Shown here: positions 1 to 12,654 of the stretch, piece by piece
Numbering within the stretch: the stretch's first letter is position 1
Layout: every line of letters starts with the position of its first letter
Source: Budorcas taxicolor
Lineage: Eukaryota; Chordata; Mammalia; Artiodactyla; Bovidae
Length of the DNA: 64,000 nucleotides
Reading direction: 5' to 3'
NCBI RefSeq assembly: GCF_023091745.1
Contig: NC_068910.1
Location: 177,313,170-177,377,169, forward strand
Made by a program: the position numbers and the translations under genes
Notes under the pieces: model-generated
Seen by the model: only the letters and a program-made list of their open reading frames with translations
The model's database searches: none
What the model was told of the DNA's origin: nothing

Positions 1-2743
1 TGGAAGTGGTCAAACAAGAGATGGCAAGAATGAACGTCGACATTCTAGGAATCAGTGAACTAAAATGGACTGGAATGGGTGAATTTAACTCAGATGACCA
101 TTATATCTACTACTGTGGGCAAGAACCCCTTAAAAGAAATGGAGTAGCCATCATAGTCAACAGAAGAGTCCAAAATGCAGTAGTTGGATGCAATCTCAAA
201 AACAACAGAATGGTCTCTGTTCATTTCTAAGATAAACCATTCAATATCATGGTAATCCAAGTGTATCCCTGACCAGTAATGCTGAAGAAGCTGAAGTTGA
301 ATGGTCCTATGAAGACCTACAAGACCTTCTAGAACTAACACCCGAAAAAGATGTCTTTTTCATTATAGGGGACCAGAATGCAAAAGGAGGAAGTCAAAGA
401 ATACCTGAAATAACAGGCAAATCTGGCCTTGGAGTGCAGAATGAAACAGGGCAAAGGCTAACAGAGTTTTGTCAAGAGAATGCATGGGTCAAGGAAAACA
501 CCTTCTTCCAACAACACAAGAGAAGACTTTACCCATGGAAGTCAACAGATGGTCAATACAGAAATCAGATTGATTATATTCTTTGCAGTCAAAGATGGAG
601 AAGCTCTATACAGTCAACAAAAACAAGACCAGGAGCTGACTGTGGTTCAGATAATCAACTCCTTATTGCCAAATTCAGACTGAAAGTGAAGAAAGTAGGG
701 AAAACCACTAGACTATTCAGGTATGATCTAAATCAAATCCCTTACAATTATACAGTGGAAGTGAGAAACAGATTCAAGGGATTAAATCTGATAGAGTGCC
801 TGATGAACTATGGACAGATGTTTGTGACATTGTACAGGAGGCAGTGATCAAGACCATCCCCAAGAAAAAGAAGTGTAAAAAAGCAAAATGGCTGTCTGAG
901 GAGGCCTTACAAATAGCTGTGAAAAGAAGAGAAGTGAAAGGCAAAGGAAAAAGGAAAGATAGAAGCATCTGAATGCAGAGTTCCAAAGAATAGCAAGGAG
1001 AGATAAGAAAGCCTTCCACAGTGATCAGTGCAAAGAAATAGAGGAAAACAATAGAATAGGAAGTACTAGAGATCTCCTTAAGAAAGTTAGAGATACCAAG
1101 GGAACATTCCATGCAAAGATGGGCTCAATAAAGGACAGAAATGGTATGGACCTAACAGAAGCAGAAGATATTAGGAGAAGTGGCAAGAATACACAGAAGA
1201 ACTATAAGAAAAAAGATCTTCACGACCCAGATAATCATGATGGCATGATCACTCACCTAGAGCCAGACATCCTGGAATGTAAAGTCAAGTGGGCCTTAGA
1301 GAGCATCACTACAAACAAAGCTAGTGGAGGTGATAGAAATCCAGTTGAGCTATTTCAAATCCTGGAAAATGATGCTGTGAAAGTGCTGCACTCAATATGT
1401 CAGCAAATTTGGAAAACTCAGGACTGAAAAGGTTAGTTTTCATTCCAATGCCAAAGAATGTTCAAACTACCACACAATTGCATTCATCTCACACACTAGT
1501 AAAGTAATGCTCAAAATTCTCCAAGCCAGGCTTCAACAGTGCATGAACCATGAACTTCCAGATGTTCAAGCTGGATTTAGAAAAGGCAGAGGAACCAGAG
1601 ATCAAATTGCTAACATCTGTTGGATCATTGAAAAAGCAAGAGAGTTCCATTTCAACATCTACTTCTGCTTTATTGACTGTGTGAAAGCCTTTGACAGTGT
1701 GGATCACCACAAACTGTGGGAAGTTCTTAAAGTGATGGGAATACCAGACCATCGACATGCCTCTTGAGACATCTGTATGCAGATCAGGAAGCAACAGTTA
1801 GAACTGGACATGGAACAACAGACTGGTTCCAAATAGGAAAAGGAGTACATCATGGCTGTATATTGTCACCCTGCTTATTTAACTTAAATGCAGAGTACAT
1901 CATGAGAAATGCTGGGTTGGATGAGGCACAAGCTGGAATCAAGATTGCCAGGAGAAATCAATAACCTCAGATATGCAGATGACACCACCCTTATGGCAGA
2001 AAGTGAAGAACTAAAGAGCCTCTTGATGAAAGTGAAAGAGGAGAGTGAAAAAGTTGGCTTAAAGCTCAGCACTCAGAAATCTAAGATCATAGCATCCAGT
2101 CCCATCACTTCATGGCAAATAGATGGGCCAACCGTGGAAACAGTGACAGACTATTTTTCGGGGCTCCAAAATCAATGCAGATGGTGACTGCAGCCATGAA
2201 ATTAACAGACACTTACTCCTTGGAAGAAAAGCTATGACCAACATAGACCGCATATTAAAAAGCAGAGACATTACTTTGCCAACAAAGGTCTGTCTAGTCA
2301 AAGCTATGGTTTTTCCAGTAGTTATGTATGGATACGAGAGTTGGACTGTGAAGAACACTGACCGCCAAAGAACTGCTGCTTTTGAACTGTGGTGTTGGCG
2401 AAGACTCTTGAGAGTTCCTTGGACTGCAAGGAGATCCAATCAGTACATCCTAATGGAGATCGGTCCTGGGTGTTCATTGGAAGGACTGTTGAAGTTCAAA
2501 CTCCAATACTTTGGCCACCTGATGTGAAGAGCTGACTCATTTGAAAAAACTCTGATGCTGGGAAAGATTGAAGGCAGGAAGAGAAGGGGATGACAGAGGA
2601 TGAGATGGTTGGATGCCATCATGGACTCAATGGGCATGAGTTTGAGTAAACTCCAGGAATTGGTGATGGACAGGGAGGCCTGGCATGCTGCAGTCCATGG
2701 GGTCGCAAAGAGTCAGATATGACCGAGTGACTGAATTGGACTG
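1..2743 (+). mobile_element. BovB LINE (RTE clade), 5' end beyond window
   Basis: This is a non-LTR retrotransposon of the ruminant BovB family. It would encode one protein with an N-terminal apurinic-type endonuclease and a reverse transcriptase, acting in the nucleus by target-primed reverse transcription. The window starts inside the endonuclease domain. The copy runs through the reverse transcriptase and 3' UTR and ends in the short terminal repeats (…gactgaattggactgaa) instead of a long poly(A). The same sequence recurs about twelve more times in the window, which confirms it is interspersed. The coding frame is broken in several places, so this is a fossil. Assignment to BovB is secure; the 5' extent is unknown. 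Confidence 0.95.
6..2527 (+). pseudogene. Broken BovB endonuclease/reverse transcriptase frame
   Basis: The pieces read in order as endonuclease N-terminus (SELKWTGMGEFNSDDHYIYY near 50-115), endonuclease C-terminus (QIDYILCSQRW near 565), linker, then reverse transcriptase. RT landmarks are AGFRKGRGTRDQ near 1570, FIDCVKAFDSVDHHKLW near 1670 and the catalytic YADD box near 1972. The endonuclease motif that reads SDH in other BovB copies is SDN here (near 645), so the likely catalytic histidine is lost. Stops or frame changes occur near 230, 847, 1427, 1767 and 1964. It cannot make a full protein. Family function is established knowledge; inactivity is inferred from the breaks. Confidence 0.9.
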
Positions 2744-3489
2744 AATACTCACCATCTATTCTAAGTTTCTATCAAATTAAATCCTTTAAAAATTAGGTAC
2801 TTTAATAAAGAAATGAGAAGAGGGAAGGAGAGAAGAGCAGGTGGGAGGGGAAGTTGGGAGGGAGGGTCCTCACTAAACTATTTCAGATGGTTGTGTTTCA
2901 GTTCAGTATGCTAGGTACCCTGGAGGAGAATTTCATAACACCCAGGAGTCACAGCAGCTTCTTCATTCCTTCATGTGGATGCAACTTATACCAATTTATA
3001 TGCACCCAAATAAGTGTCTGAATTCCTGGATTATATTAAACTACTCTCATAATTAAGTGGCATAGAAAGAAACAGCAGATTTTGTATGACACTAACAATG
3101 CAAGCACAAGAAAGAAACAAGATGAGCTGAAACTTCCCACTTCCAGCATGAGTTATGATGTCATCAGAAACATTTGAAGTTAAAAAAAGGAAATAAACAC
3201 AATTTAATCACGTCTGATAAGAAGTATGCCAGTATCAAAAACTGTAAAAAAAAAATACTGCTTAGAATACAAATATGTGTCCACTATACTTGAACATGAA
3301 CATGACTCTAAGAACATGCCATAGTTTGGGACATTAAACAATAATTGGCATATTTCTACTATATATAATTTTAGTAAGTGCATATATTGAGGCTGTAAAC
3401 TTAAATTTTGAATGAAGGAGTGAGACATCAAAATAATATGGTGATTACTGCTTTGAGCACATGGGCTGATAAATAATAGATCATATTCA
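2744..3489. other. Unassigned AT-rich DNA
   Basis: I recognise no gene and no repeat family here. A purine-rich stretch (GGGAGG and GAAGG tracts) lies at about 2810-2870. Short open frames are present but have no recognisable domain. Confidence 0.6.
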
Positions 3490-3629
3490 GGAGGGAGGGG
3501 GGTTCAGGATGGGGAACATGTGTATACCTGTGGTGGATTCATGTTGATGTACAGCAAAACCAATACAATATTGTAAAGTAATTAACCTCCAATTAAAATA
3601 AATAAATTTATATTTTTGAAAAAGAAATC
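3490..3629 (+). mobile_element. Artiodactyl L1 3' end
   Basis: The block with 'ttcaggatggggaacatgtg' and 'accaatacaatattgtaaag' matches the terminal part of the longer L1 copy at 41874-42743, and a third copy lies at 15454-15587. It ends in an A-rich tail with AATAAA-like repeats. It is a severely 5'-truncated L1, non-coding. I found no clear target-site duplication. Confidence 0.85.
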
Positions 3630-6600
3630 TTAGTTAATAAATCTAGTAAATCTAGATTTCTGTACCATTTAATAAGTAAGTAGTATGCAACTTATATATT
3701 AAATAAAAGCCTAATCAACTATAATCATTAGTTTTTTAATGGATCCATTGCCCTTGTTTATAAACTCTGAAATATTCTTATTAAAATTAGAAACTTCTGT
3801 TTCTATTATGAAGTTAGATAAATCAGTTATGGAAATGTTAGAATAATATTGATTGATATAAGAGTATAAATGTAAGTCATATAATCAATTTCCTAAATTT
3901 AATTAGTGTTTTTGGTAAAAGTGAATTTAAATATATAATACATCTATGCATTGCTAGAACCTAAATATCAATATCCATACTTCATAGTAGAAAAATTGCT
4001 TACATAGTTTAAGAAAAAAATTATACTTAGAGCCATTTGAGTTAATTTATATGAATTTTTGGCTTGGAAAGATACTCATACAGACTTAAATTTTTAAAAT
4101 ATATTCTGGGTTTAATATCAAGAAGCTTTAATCTTTTGTTAACACAAAATATTTGACAGATCTGTGAAAACTGTTGTGATAAAGAGAAATTTTACTAGTC
4201 TTAGAGTGAGAAAATTTAAGTAGATAAATTTATACACTATAATCAAGTAGGTACATTTATTACTATAATCAGTCACTATAGAATCATCGTTATTTTATTT
4301 GCAGAGGAAATAAAATGTGAAATATTCTTCCTCTGAGGGCAAAAATATGCAATCATATTTTCACAAGAATGAGGAAAATAAAGCAAACATCTGCCTCTAA
4401 ATATTCTATATCTGTCCAAAGAATTCACAAACTTTTTGTGAATAAATCTAAAATGCTATACTTATCAAAATGAATTAATCTCAGTATCAAATGTACTCCC
4501 CAAAATATGACTCTTTCTCTCATCGTCTAACTCTGAAGGCATTAAGTAAAAGTATTTCTAGAGTTATTCAAAAAGATGAGAGACTACTAAAAGAACTGAT
4601 ATTGAGTACTCTAGCTCTGAATAAATGTGTTAACAATCCTTTTTTCCTTAAAAAAATGGAATTCTTTAAAAGCACAGTGTATCATTTAAATGCATATGTA
4701 GTATGAATTTTTTACAAAGAAACTTGCCTTGTTCACAAAATGATTTTAAACAAATGGCTCTAACTTGTTTTAGAACAAATGCTTTTAAAGATCATTTTTG
4801 TTAAATTTTTAATGTACTAGTTAAGGAAACACTAGAAACTGTAATAATAACTAAACCCAAAAGAACCTACTGGCTCAAATCTTAGTTTGTTTCTTACTGT
4901 AACAGTCTACTTCTAATCAAGAGAGAAAAAACACACAGCGATGTGAAGGTGGAAAGCTTAACATAAATAATTATTAACTGATAATTTGAGTAACAAGTGA
5001 TTGTCTAGTAGGAAGTAAAAAGAACACTAAAGAATATAGAAGTAGAATATAGGAGGAGCAGCCAGTGATTTTAGCACTGAGATACAGCACCCAAAGAAGA
5101 GGCTCCTTCTCCTAGGACTGAGATCTTGACCTCACTGGAGATGGCATGGTCACACCTCACTGAATGGCAGAGAAGTCACTATGGTACAGTGTTATCAAAA
5201 TTGTGCAGAAATCTGCTCTTGAGGGTGCCAGAAAAAGCTATTTTCAAGATGTTTCCCCAGAGGCAATCTACTCTAAAACCACAGGGGGACGCTGCTGGCG
5301 GTTACTGATGCTGCTGACCATTGTGCATCAGTAGGAGGCTGCAAATGCACAGAAGACTGCTGAGTGAGCACACACTGGAACCGGAAAACACAGTCCTTTC
5401 CTCATTCAGTATCTCTCCATCATCTGCTTGCAAAGCCTTAATGGTAGACAACAATGGAAGAATAGATAAGGTGCCCAAATCCATTTTCATACAGTAATAC
5501 ATATGTGAATTTAGAGGTGAGAGGTACTCAACCAATAACCAGTACACTTGCTCAGGTCAAGTTCACACGGCTGTCATGATATGTGTGCAGTGTTCCTCTA
5601 ATGGGTGATTGGAAGGTCCTGGCTTTTTCTTCTTTGTGATTTTTCCATCTTTCACATTCAGTTTTCAGTGTCACAGTACTTGGTTATATCAAATTAGCCA
5701 AAGAGGAAAGAGCATGTAGAATTTCATAATAAAGATTTCTAAGGGCACAGTCTAGACATGGCACATACCTTTCAGCTTATATATCATTGATGAGAACTCA
5801 GTCATAGTCTGAGGTCATGCTCAACTCCAAGACAAGCTAGAACATGTAGTTGAGGTGGTGTGTAGGACAAACAAGAGATGGTTTTGGTGACCAGCTAGTC
5901 AGTCACTATTACAGATTATTTCTCTTATTATTTTATTATTCTTGGCAGCAATGCATCTTATCCATGGTCACCATTACCCCTAGCCTGGGTGATGGTAACG
6001 TGTGTGTATATATGTTTAGATGCCAACTAAGATCCTTCTTCCCACTGAGTTCCAGATAAGATTTACCCAAACCTCCAATTTTTTGCTCCAGAGAGACCAG
6101 CAAATTCCCAGAGTTATTGTATTCTCATAGTCTTCTCCATGCTTAATTTCTGCCTTCACACATACTATTGCCATCCTCACTGCTTTGATTCAGACATGAA
6201 ATCTAGACCTTTCACTGATTTCCACCAAAAATTCCTTAGCACAACACTTGTGGATATTGAAAAATTGCCTAAAGATTTGAGAATGACAGAGGAGGTGTAA
6301 ATTATAGCAGCAGGAATAATTTCAAAGTACATACTAGGCAGCCTACCACCCTTTAGTAGCTACTTCTGTGAAATTTTGGTGGCTCTTCACCTTGTCTGGT
6401 TTCTTTCCTCATATGTTTCACTGCTCCCTTTCTCACCAGAGTCTCTATACGTCTCAAGAGAAAAACAGATCCCCCTTGCTTTGTCATGCCTAACATTAAC
6501 CATTTTTATTTAGTCGTTTAAGATCCTGCTAAAACACCAGGATTCATGAGGGTCTTTCTTTCTATGCCCCCAAAATCTGTATGCACTCTAAGAGAAATCC

Positions 6601-6898
6601 ATGTTCTGGTGGTTAAAGCTAGTTTTCACATTATTTCATACAAAGTCAAAAAGATTTGACACAGACCACAGAGTATACTAAATGAATTCTACCAGATCAG
6701 CATTTCCAAAGTGTGTTCTACAATATACCAGTCCTATGAAATAATTGGTAGGTGATAATAATAAATAAGAGCTATTATAAAGCAATTCTGAGAATTCCTG
6801 TATGCTATATCTCCCCTCTTGGAAATTCATAATGCATATAAACATATTGAAAGCCACAAAAAGTCCTATGCTAAGAAGTTTACCTGGCTAGGATAGTT
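3630..6898. other. Unassigned single-copy-looking DNA
   Basis: This is 3.3 kb of AT-rich sequence with no gene I recognise. Open frames such as 4491-4706 and 5126-5308 have no known domain and look like chance. About 5050-5560 is less AT-rich and contains several CAG/CTG-type words, but I cannot assign it. Around 6690-6740 there is faint resemblance to an old MER-type DNA transposon, too weak to call. Confidence 0.5.
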
Positions 6899-9800
6899 CA
6901 GTTCAGTTCAATTCAGTTCAGTCGCGCAGTCGAGTCCGACTCTTTGTGACCCAACAAATCGCAGTACGCCAGGCCTCCTTGTCCATCATCAACTCCCAGA
7001 GTTCACATAGACTCACGTCCATCGGGTTGGTGATGCCGTCCAGCCATCTCATCCTCTGTCGTTCCCTTTTCCTCCTGCCCCCAATCCCTCGAGCATCAGA
7101 GTCTTTTCCAATGAGTCAACTCTTCGCATGAGGTGGCCAAATTAATGGAGTTTCAGCTTTAGCATCATTCCTTCCAAAAAATTCCAGGGCTGATCTCCTT
7201 TAGAATGAGGATTGGATTTCCTTGCAGTCCAAGGGACACTCAGGAGTCTTCTCCAACACCACAGTTCAAAAGCATCAATTCTTCGGCGCTCAGCTTTCTT
7301 CCAGTCCAACTCTCACATCCATACATGACCACAGGAAAAACCATAGCCTTCACTAGACAGACCTTGGTTGGCAAAGTAATGTCTCTGCTTTTCAATATGC
7401 TATCTAGGTTGGTCATAACTTTTCCTCCAAGGAGTAAGCGTCTCTTAATCTCATGGCTGCAGTCACCATCTGCAGTGATTTTGGAGCCCCAAAAAATAAA
7501 GTCTGACACTGTTTCCACTGTTTCCCCATCTATTTGCCATGAAGTGATGGGACCAGATGCCATGATCTTCGTTTTCTGAATGTTGAGCTTTAAGCCAACA
7601 TTTTCACTCTCCTCTTTCACTTTCATCAAGAGGCTCTTTAGTTCCTCTTCACTTTCTGCCATAAGGGTGGTGTCATCTGCATATCTGACGTTATTGATAT
7701 TTCTCCCGGCAATCTTCATTTCAGCTTGTGTTTCTTCCAGCCCAGTGTTTCTCATGATATACTCTGCATATAAGTTAAATAACCAGGGTGACAGTATACA
7801 GCCTTGACATACTCCTTTTCCTATTTGGACCAGTCTGTCATTCCATGTCCAGTTCTAACTGTTGCTTCCTGACCTACATATAGGTTTCTCAAGAGGCAGG
7901 TTAGGTGGTCTGGTATTCCCATCTCTTTCAGAATTTTCCACAGTTTATTGTGATCCACACAGTCAAAGGCTTTGGCATAGTCAATAAAGCAGAAATAGAT
8001 GTTTTTCTGGAACTCTCTTGCTTTTTCCATGATCCAGCGGATGTTGGCAATTGATCTCTGGTTCCTCTGCCTTTTCTAAAATCAGCTTGCATATCTGGAA
8101 GTTCACCGTTCACGTATTGGTGAAGCCTGGCTTGGAGAATTTTGAGCATTACTTTACTAGCATGTGAGATGAGTGCAATTGTGTGGTAGTTGGAGCATTC
8201 TTTGGCATTGCCTTTCTTTGGGATTGGAATGAAAACTGACCTTTTCCAGTCCTGTGGCCACTGCTGAGTTTTGCAAATTTGCTGGCATATTGAGTGCAGC
8301 ACTTTCACAGCATCATCTTTCAGGATTTGAAATAGCTCAACTGGAATTCCATCACCTCCACTAGCTTTGTTCGTAGTGATGCTTCCTAAGGCCCACTTGA
8401 CTTCACATTCCAGGATGTCTGGCTCTAGATGAGTGATCATACCATCGTGATTATCTGGGTCATGAAGATCTCTTTTGTACAGTTCTTTTGTGGATTCTTG
8501 CCACCTCTTCTTAATATCTTCTGCTTCTGTTAGTTCCATACCATTTCTGTCCTTTATCGAGCCCATCTTTGAATGAAATGTTCCCTTGGTATCTCTAATT
8601 TTCTTGAAGAGATCTCTAGTCTTTCCCATTGTGTTCTTTTCCTCTATTTCTTTGCATTGATTGCTGAAAAAGGCTTTCTTAGCTCTTCTTGCTATTCTTT
8701 GGAACTCTGCATTTAGATGCTTATATCTTTCCTTTTCTCCTTTGCTTTTTGCTTCTCTTCTTTTCACAGCTATTTGTAAGGCCTCCCCATATAGCCATTT
8801 TGCCTTTTTGCATTTCTTTTCCATGGGGATGGTCTTGATCCCTGTCTCCTGTACAACATCACGAACCTCATTCCATAGTTCATCAGGTACTCTATCTATC
8901 AGATCTAGGCCCTTAAATCTATTTCTCACTTCCACAGTATAACCATAAGGGATTTGATTTAGGTCATACCTGAATGGTCTAGTGGTTTTCCCTACTTTCT
9001 TCAATTTAAGTCTGAATTTGGCAATAAGGAGTTCATGATCTAAGCAACAGTTAGCTCCTGGTCTTGTTTTTGCTGACTGTATAGAGCTTCTCCATCTTTG
9101 GCTGCAAAGAATGTAATCAATCTGATTTCCATGTTGACCATCTGGTGATGTCCATGTGTAGAGTCTTCTCTTGTGTTGTTGGAAGAGAGTGTTTGCTATG
9201 ACCATTGCGTTCTCTTGGCAAAACTCTGTTAGCCTTTGCCCTGCTTCATTCCGTATTCCAAGGCCAAATTTGCCTGTTACTCCAGGTGTTTCTTGACTTC
9301 CTACTTTTGCATTCCAGTCTCCTATAATGAAAAGGACATCTTTTTGGGGTATTAGTTCTAAAAGGTCTTGTAGGTCTTCATAGAACCATCCAACTTCAGC
9401 TTCTTCAGCATTACTGTTGGGGCATAGACTTGGATTACTGTGATATTGAATGGTTTGTCTTGGAAATGAACAGAGATCATTCTGTCGCTTTTGAGATTGC
9501 ATCCAAGTACTGCATTTCAGACTCTTTTGTTGACCATGATGGCTACTCCATTTCTTCTGAGGGATTCCTGCCTGCAGTAGTAGATATAATGGTCATCTGA
9601 GTTAAATTCACCCATTCCAATCCATTTTAGTTCGCTGCTTCCTAGAATGTCGACATTCACTCTTGCCGTCTCTTGTTTGACCACTTCCAATTTGCCTTGA
9701 TTCATGGACCTGACATTCCAGGTTCCTATGCAATATTGCTCTTTACAGCATCGGACCTTGCTTTTATCACTAGTCATATCCACAACTGGGTATTGTTTCT

Positions 9801-9927
9801 GCTTTGGCTCCATCCCTTCATTCTTTCTGGAGTTATTTCTCCACTGATATCCAGTAGCATATTGGGCCCCTACTGACCTGGGGAGTTCCTGTTTCAGTAT
9901 CCTATAATTGAACAGTATAAACAGTAT
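6899..9927 (-). mobile_element. Near-full-length BovB LINE
   Basis: The element reads 5' to 3' on the minus strand. Its 3' end is marked by repeated GTTCAGTTCA at about 6896-6920 and its 5' end lies near 9880-9927. A possible 7-bp target-site duplication, gatagtt, occurs at 6892-6898 and 9928-9934, giving a length of about 3.03 kb, close to the roughly 3.2 kb usual for BovB. It contains the endonuclease start (KQEMAR-like region near 9660), the endonuclease end, the linker and the RT. It is the longest copy fully inside the window. The 7-bp duplication is short and could be chance. Confidence 0.93.
7240..9885 (-). pseudogene. BovB protein frame with few breaks
   Basis: The longest uninterrupted piece (9502-7928, 524 residues) carries the endonuclease C-terminal half (FIIGDWNAKVGS near 9315; IDYILCSQRW near 9100; DHELLIAKF near 9030 with the catalytic histidine kept), the linker, and RT up to KGRGTRDQ near 8060. 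A frameshift there moves the RT to the next piece (FIDYAKAFDCVDHNKLW, 7925-7990). A stop follows at about 7821, then the YADD catalytic box near 7680 and the RT thumb/C-terminal region. Upstream, a frameshift at about 9510 separates the endonuclease N-terminus (9517-9885). At least three breaks, so it is inactive as it stands. Confidence 0.88.
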
Positions 9928-11645
9928 GATAGTTAAGTTACTTGATGACATAACTTTTTTTTCCCACAAAATGCCTTCTAATGTATAGAATGCAGAAAGT
10001 CCCTTCTAGCTGCAATGTTCTGAAACACTGAGATCCTTAGGCACTTATGTAACTAACAAGGAAATAATCATAAGAAAGTCAGTCCAACAGCATGGGCAGA
10101 GTGGGAGCTGTCATGCACTCTTTGTTAAGAGTCTTCTCAGGTGACCGGTAACCCCAGCCAGATCTTTGAGCCATCTGGTATTGTAAGGTGAGGCAAAGCC
10201 TCTCAAAGACTAAGTAGAAATGAACAGGGAAGAGAGAAGTCAAACTTCCCAGCTGGTGCTGAAATCTCCCTTTCTATTTTCATTATCAAGGCTCTTCAGG
10301 CAGGATTTGGTTATGGGCTTGACATATGTCCTCTCCTTTCCTCTCTGGATTCATCCACTCTGAAATTCCTGTGTTCTCTTGAAAGGAATTGATTCTGCTC
10401 CCTGCACCCCACTCCAAGCCCCATGACCTTTTACTAATGTTCATCTTGACTCTTGATCTTTTTGGTCAAAAGTACACTTGGTTGTAACCAAATTTTATAG
10501 CAAGTCAGCAGTCTAGACAGTGGAGGACCTTTACTGCCCCTTCTATCCTTGACACTATAAAATATTTTGACTTTTTTTCTAGCAGAACATATTGACTAGT
10601 GACATTTTTTAAAAATAAGAAATACTGCTGGGCAGCACAATTCACTTGAATATTGTCACCAAAGTATGGGCTCATGTTTTTATCAGTCTGAAAGTATCTT
10701 GAAAAACACAAAGCATGATATAAATATGAGTAAATCATTATTATTTTCTGTAACTTACTGTGAGGAAGTCTCTTTGCTGTTTTGGTACTTCAGACCCTGG
10801 AAGTCAAATGAGTCAAAGTCTCATTCCTCCTCAAATAAATTAACTGTTAAAAAAAAAAAAGTAAAATGATTAACCTGTTTGGTGAATTTCAATTTGATGT
10901 CCTAATGAATACAGGGTAGAAAATGAGTTCCTCTTTATTGTGAGGATTGTGAACCACTTTGAAAATAGGATAATAGAGGACAGAGGGAAAATGGTTTTAT
11001 ATTGTATCAGTTAAGGCAGAATCCGGCTATTAAAAATACAAGAAAGCCAGACCGATATGGAGCCAAGCAGGGGATGATTTTTTCCTAGAGTAAAGCAATC
11101 CGGAATAACAATTCAACAACACAAGCAGACCTGAGGTCCTTCTCCGTTTCTGTGCAGCCACCTTTAGGAAGGTGGATGCTCCATCTCCAAAACTGAATCT
11201 GTACTTCAGGCAAGGAAAGGAAGAAAGAAAAAGGGCAAAAACTTTTGCCAGCCCAGTCACTCTGAGTCTAGTTGAGTCTTACAGGATATTCCCAGCTGCT
11301 TCAATCCAGTAACTTCTGCTTACAGCCCACTGGTCAGAATTTGGGTACATGTGCGCTTCTGGCCGTAGGAGATGCTGAGAGATGTAGAATTTTAGCTGGG
11401 TACATTGCTGCTCTCAAACAAAATTCAGTGATGTCTGCCAAATTCCCACATACACAACGTGGAACTAACTTCTTAAAGGAAAGATCCTCTCACCGGCAAA
11501 GCCCAGCGGGCTCTCAGGGGAAAAATGAGGGAATCTAGTAATAATGTCTAACCTTCTCTTTCATGCTCCCTCTAGTTTCACTGCTTTCAGAAGCCTGGCA
11601 CCTAACATGTCAGATTAGAGTTTCCACAGAATTTATTCCCAGGAC
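9928..11645. other. Unassigned DNA
   Basis: No gene or repeat is recognised. There is an A-run at about 10847-10860. Open frames at 10505-10738, 11030-11260 and 11272-11538 have no recognisable domain. The GC content rises toward 11300, leading into the CpG-rich patch downstream. Confidence 0.5.
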
Positions 11646-11676
11646 AGAGTCGGACACCACTGAGCAACTGAACAAC
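11646..11676 (+). mobile_element. Tiny BovB/BovA 3'-end fragment
   Basis: About 30 bp (agagtcggacac…actgagcaactgaac) match the extreme 3' end shared by BovB and the BovA SINE family, followed by AACAACAAGAAC. It may be an extremely 5'-truncated insertion or residue of an older SINE. No target-site duplication was found. Confidence 0.5.
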
Positions 11677-11684
11677 AAGAACGG

Positions 11685-12085
11685 AATCGCTGAGTCCGAC
11701 ACCTCAGCTTGGCAGTCCGAGTGCAGAAGCGCTGTGTACCACACGCAATTCAAAATGGCTGCTGCAGCAGGTCGTGTGCAGCATGCTGCGCCTGTTCTGC
11801 GATGTGGAGCGTGAGCAGTACAGCCGTGCCCTATGCAGGAGAACCCCGCCTCTCCGCCCTCTCGGGAAGCCCAGGGCGTTCTAGAGAGCCTGTGCTCCAG
11901 AGCCCCAGCTCACACTTGTTTATCTTTGCTCAAAGAGGGAAGCTTTCCTCTGCTTCTGAACTGAACTCGTTCTCGATCTCTAGGCTCCAGCGACACTGAG
12001 GAGAGGGCCTTTGTTGGAGCCGGATTTGAAAGGCTCCGTAACAATTCCAGGTTAACCATCGTTGACTGAAAGACAACCCACAGGT
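11685..12085 (+). promoter_or_regulatory. CpG-rich patch with YY1-like site and splice-donor-like edge
   Basis: I count roughly 20 CpG dinucleotides in about 400 bp, far above the surrounding DNA where CpG is rare. A YY1-type word, CAAAATGGCTGC, lies at 11750-11761. Near 12080-12090 the text CCACAG|GTAAGG fits a 5' splice site on the plus strand, and CTCGATCTCTAG near 11970 resembles an acceptor. This could be the promoter and first exon of an unannotated non-coding RNA, or part of an old retroviral LTR, since an LTR-like block follows. There is no TATA box I would defend and no long protein frame. The role is inference only. Confidence 0.35.
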
Positions 12086-12460
12086 AAGGCAGCAAGCGAC
12101 TTCCTGTTTATTAAAATAGTGGTGGTCTGAAGATTGGAAATAAACGTTTTAACGTGAAGGTGGTATGATGATAATTGCATTGCTGGAGAGGGAGATGTCA
12201 CATCCTGGAACCCACAAGAGTCTTGGTTTAGCACACAAAAGAATTCCAGATGAGCCAGAGTAAAGGAAACTGAGTTTAGTTAGACACCTTCCACAGGCAG
12301 ACCGTGGATGGTCTCAGAAAATGAGAGCAACCCCAAAGCATGGAGTTGTAGGTTCTTAAGGGTTAAGAAATTGCATAGGCTAAGGAGTGGGGGAATATTC
12401 TTGCTATTTCGGGGTAGGGTGAGGAATTTCCCAGAGTTGAGCCACTGCCCACTTTTTTGC

Positions 12461-12584
12461 CTTTTTTTTTTTTTTTTGGTCATACCATGCTGCTTATGGG
12501 ATCTTAGTTCCCAACCAAGGGTTGAATCTGGGCCCATGACAGTGAAAGGGCCAAATTCTAACCACTGGATTGCCAGGGAAGTCC
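12461..12584 (-). mobile_element. CHR-type tRNA-Glu SINE, truncated
   Basis: The minus-strand reading starts GGGACTTCCCTGGCAATCC and ends in a 17-base A tail (the T-run at 12461-12477). Near-identical short flanks (cttttttgcc / ctttttggcc) look like the target-site duplication. It is nested inside the antisense LTR and therefore younger. Confidence 0.85.
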
Positions 12585-12654
12585 CTTTTTGGCCTTATGC
12601 CCCCTCAGAACTGTCATGGTGTAGGGGGAGTGATTTTTACTGTTACCATGCAGG

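Noticed and set aside
7205..8942. Open frames on plus across the 6899-9927 BovB
   Set aside because: They are reverse-strand shadows of the BovB coding region. The same shadow peptides recur at every antisense BovB copy.
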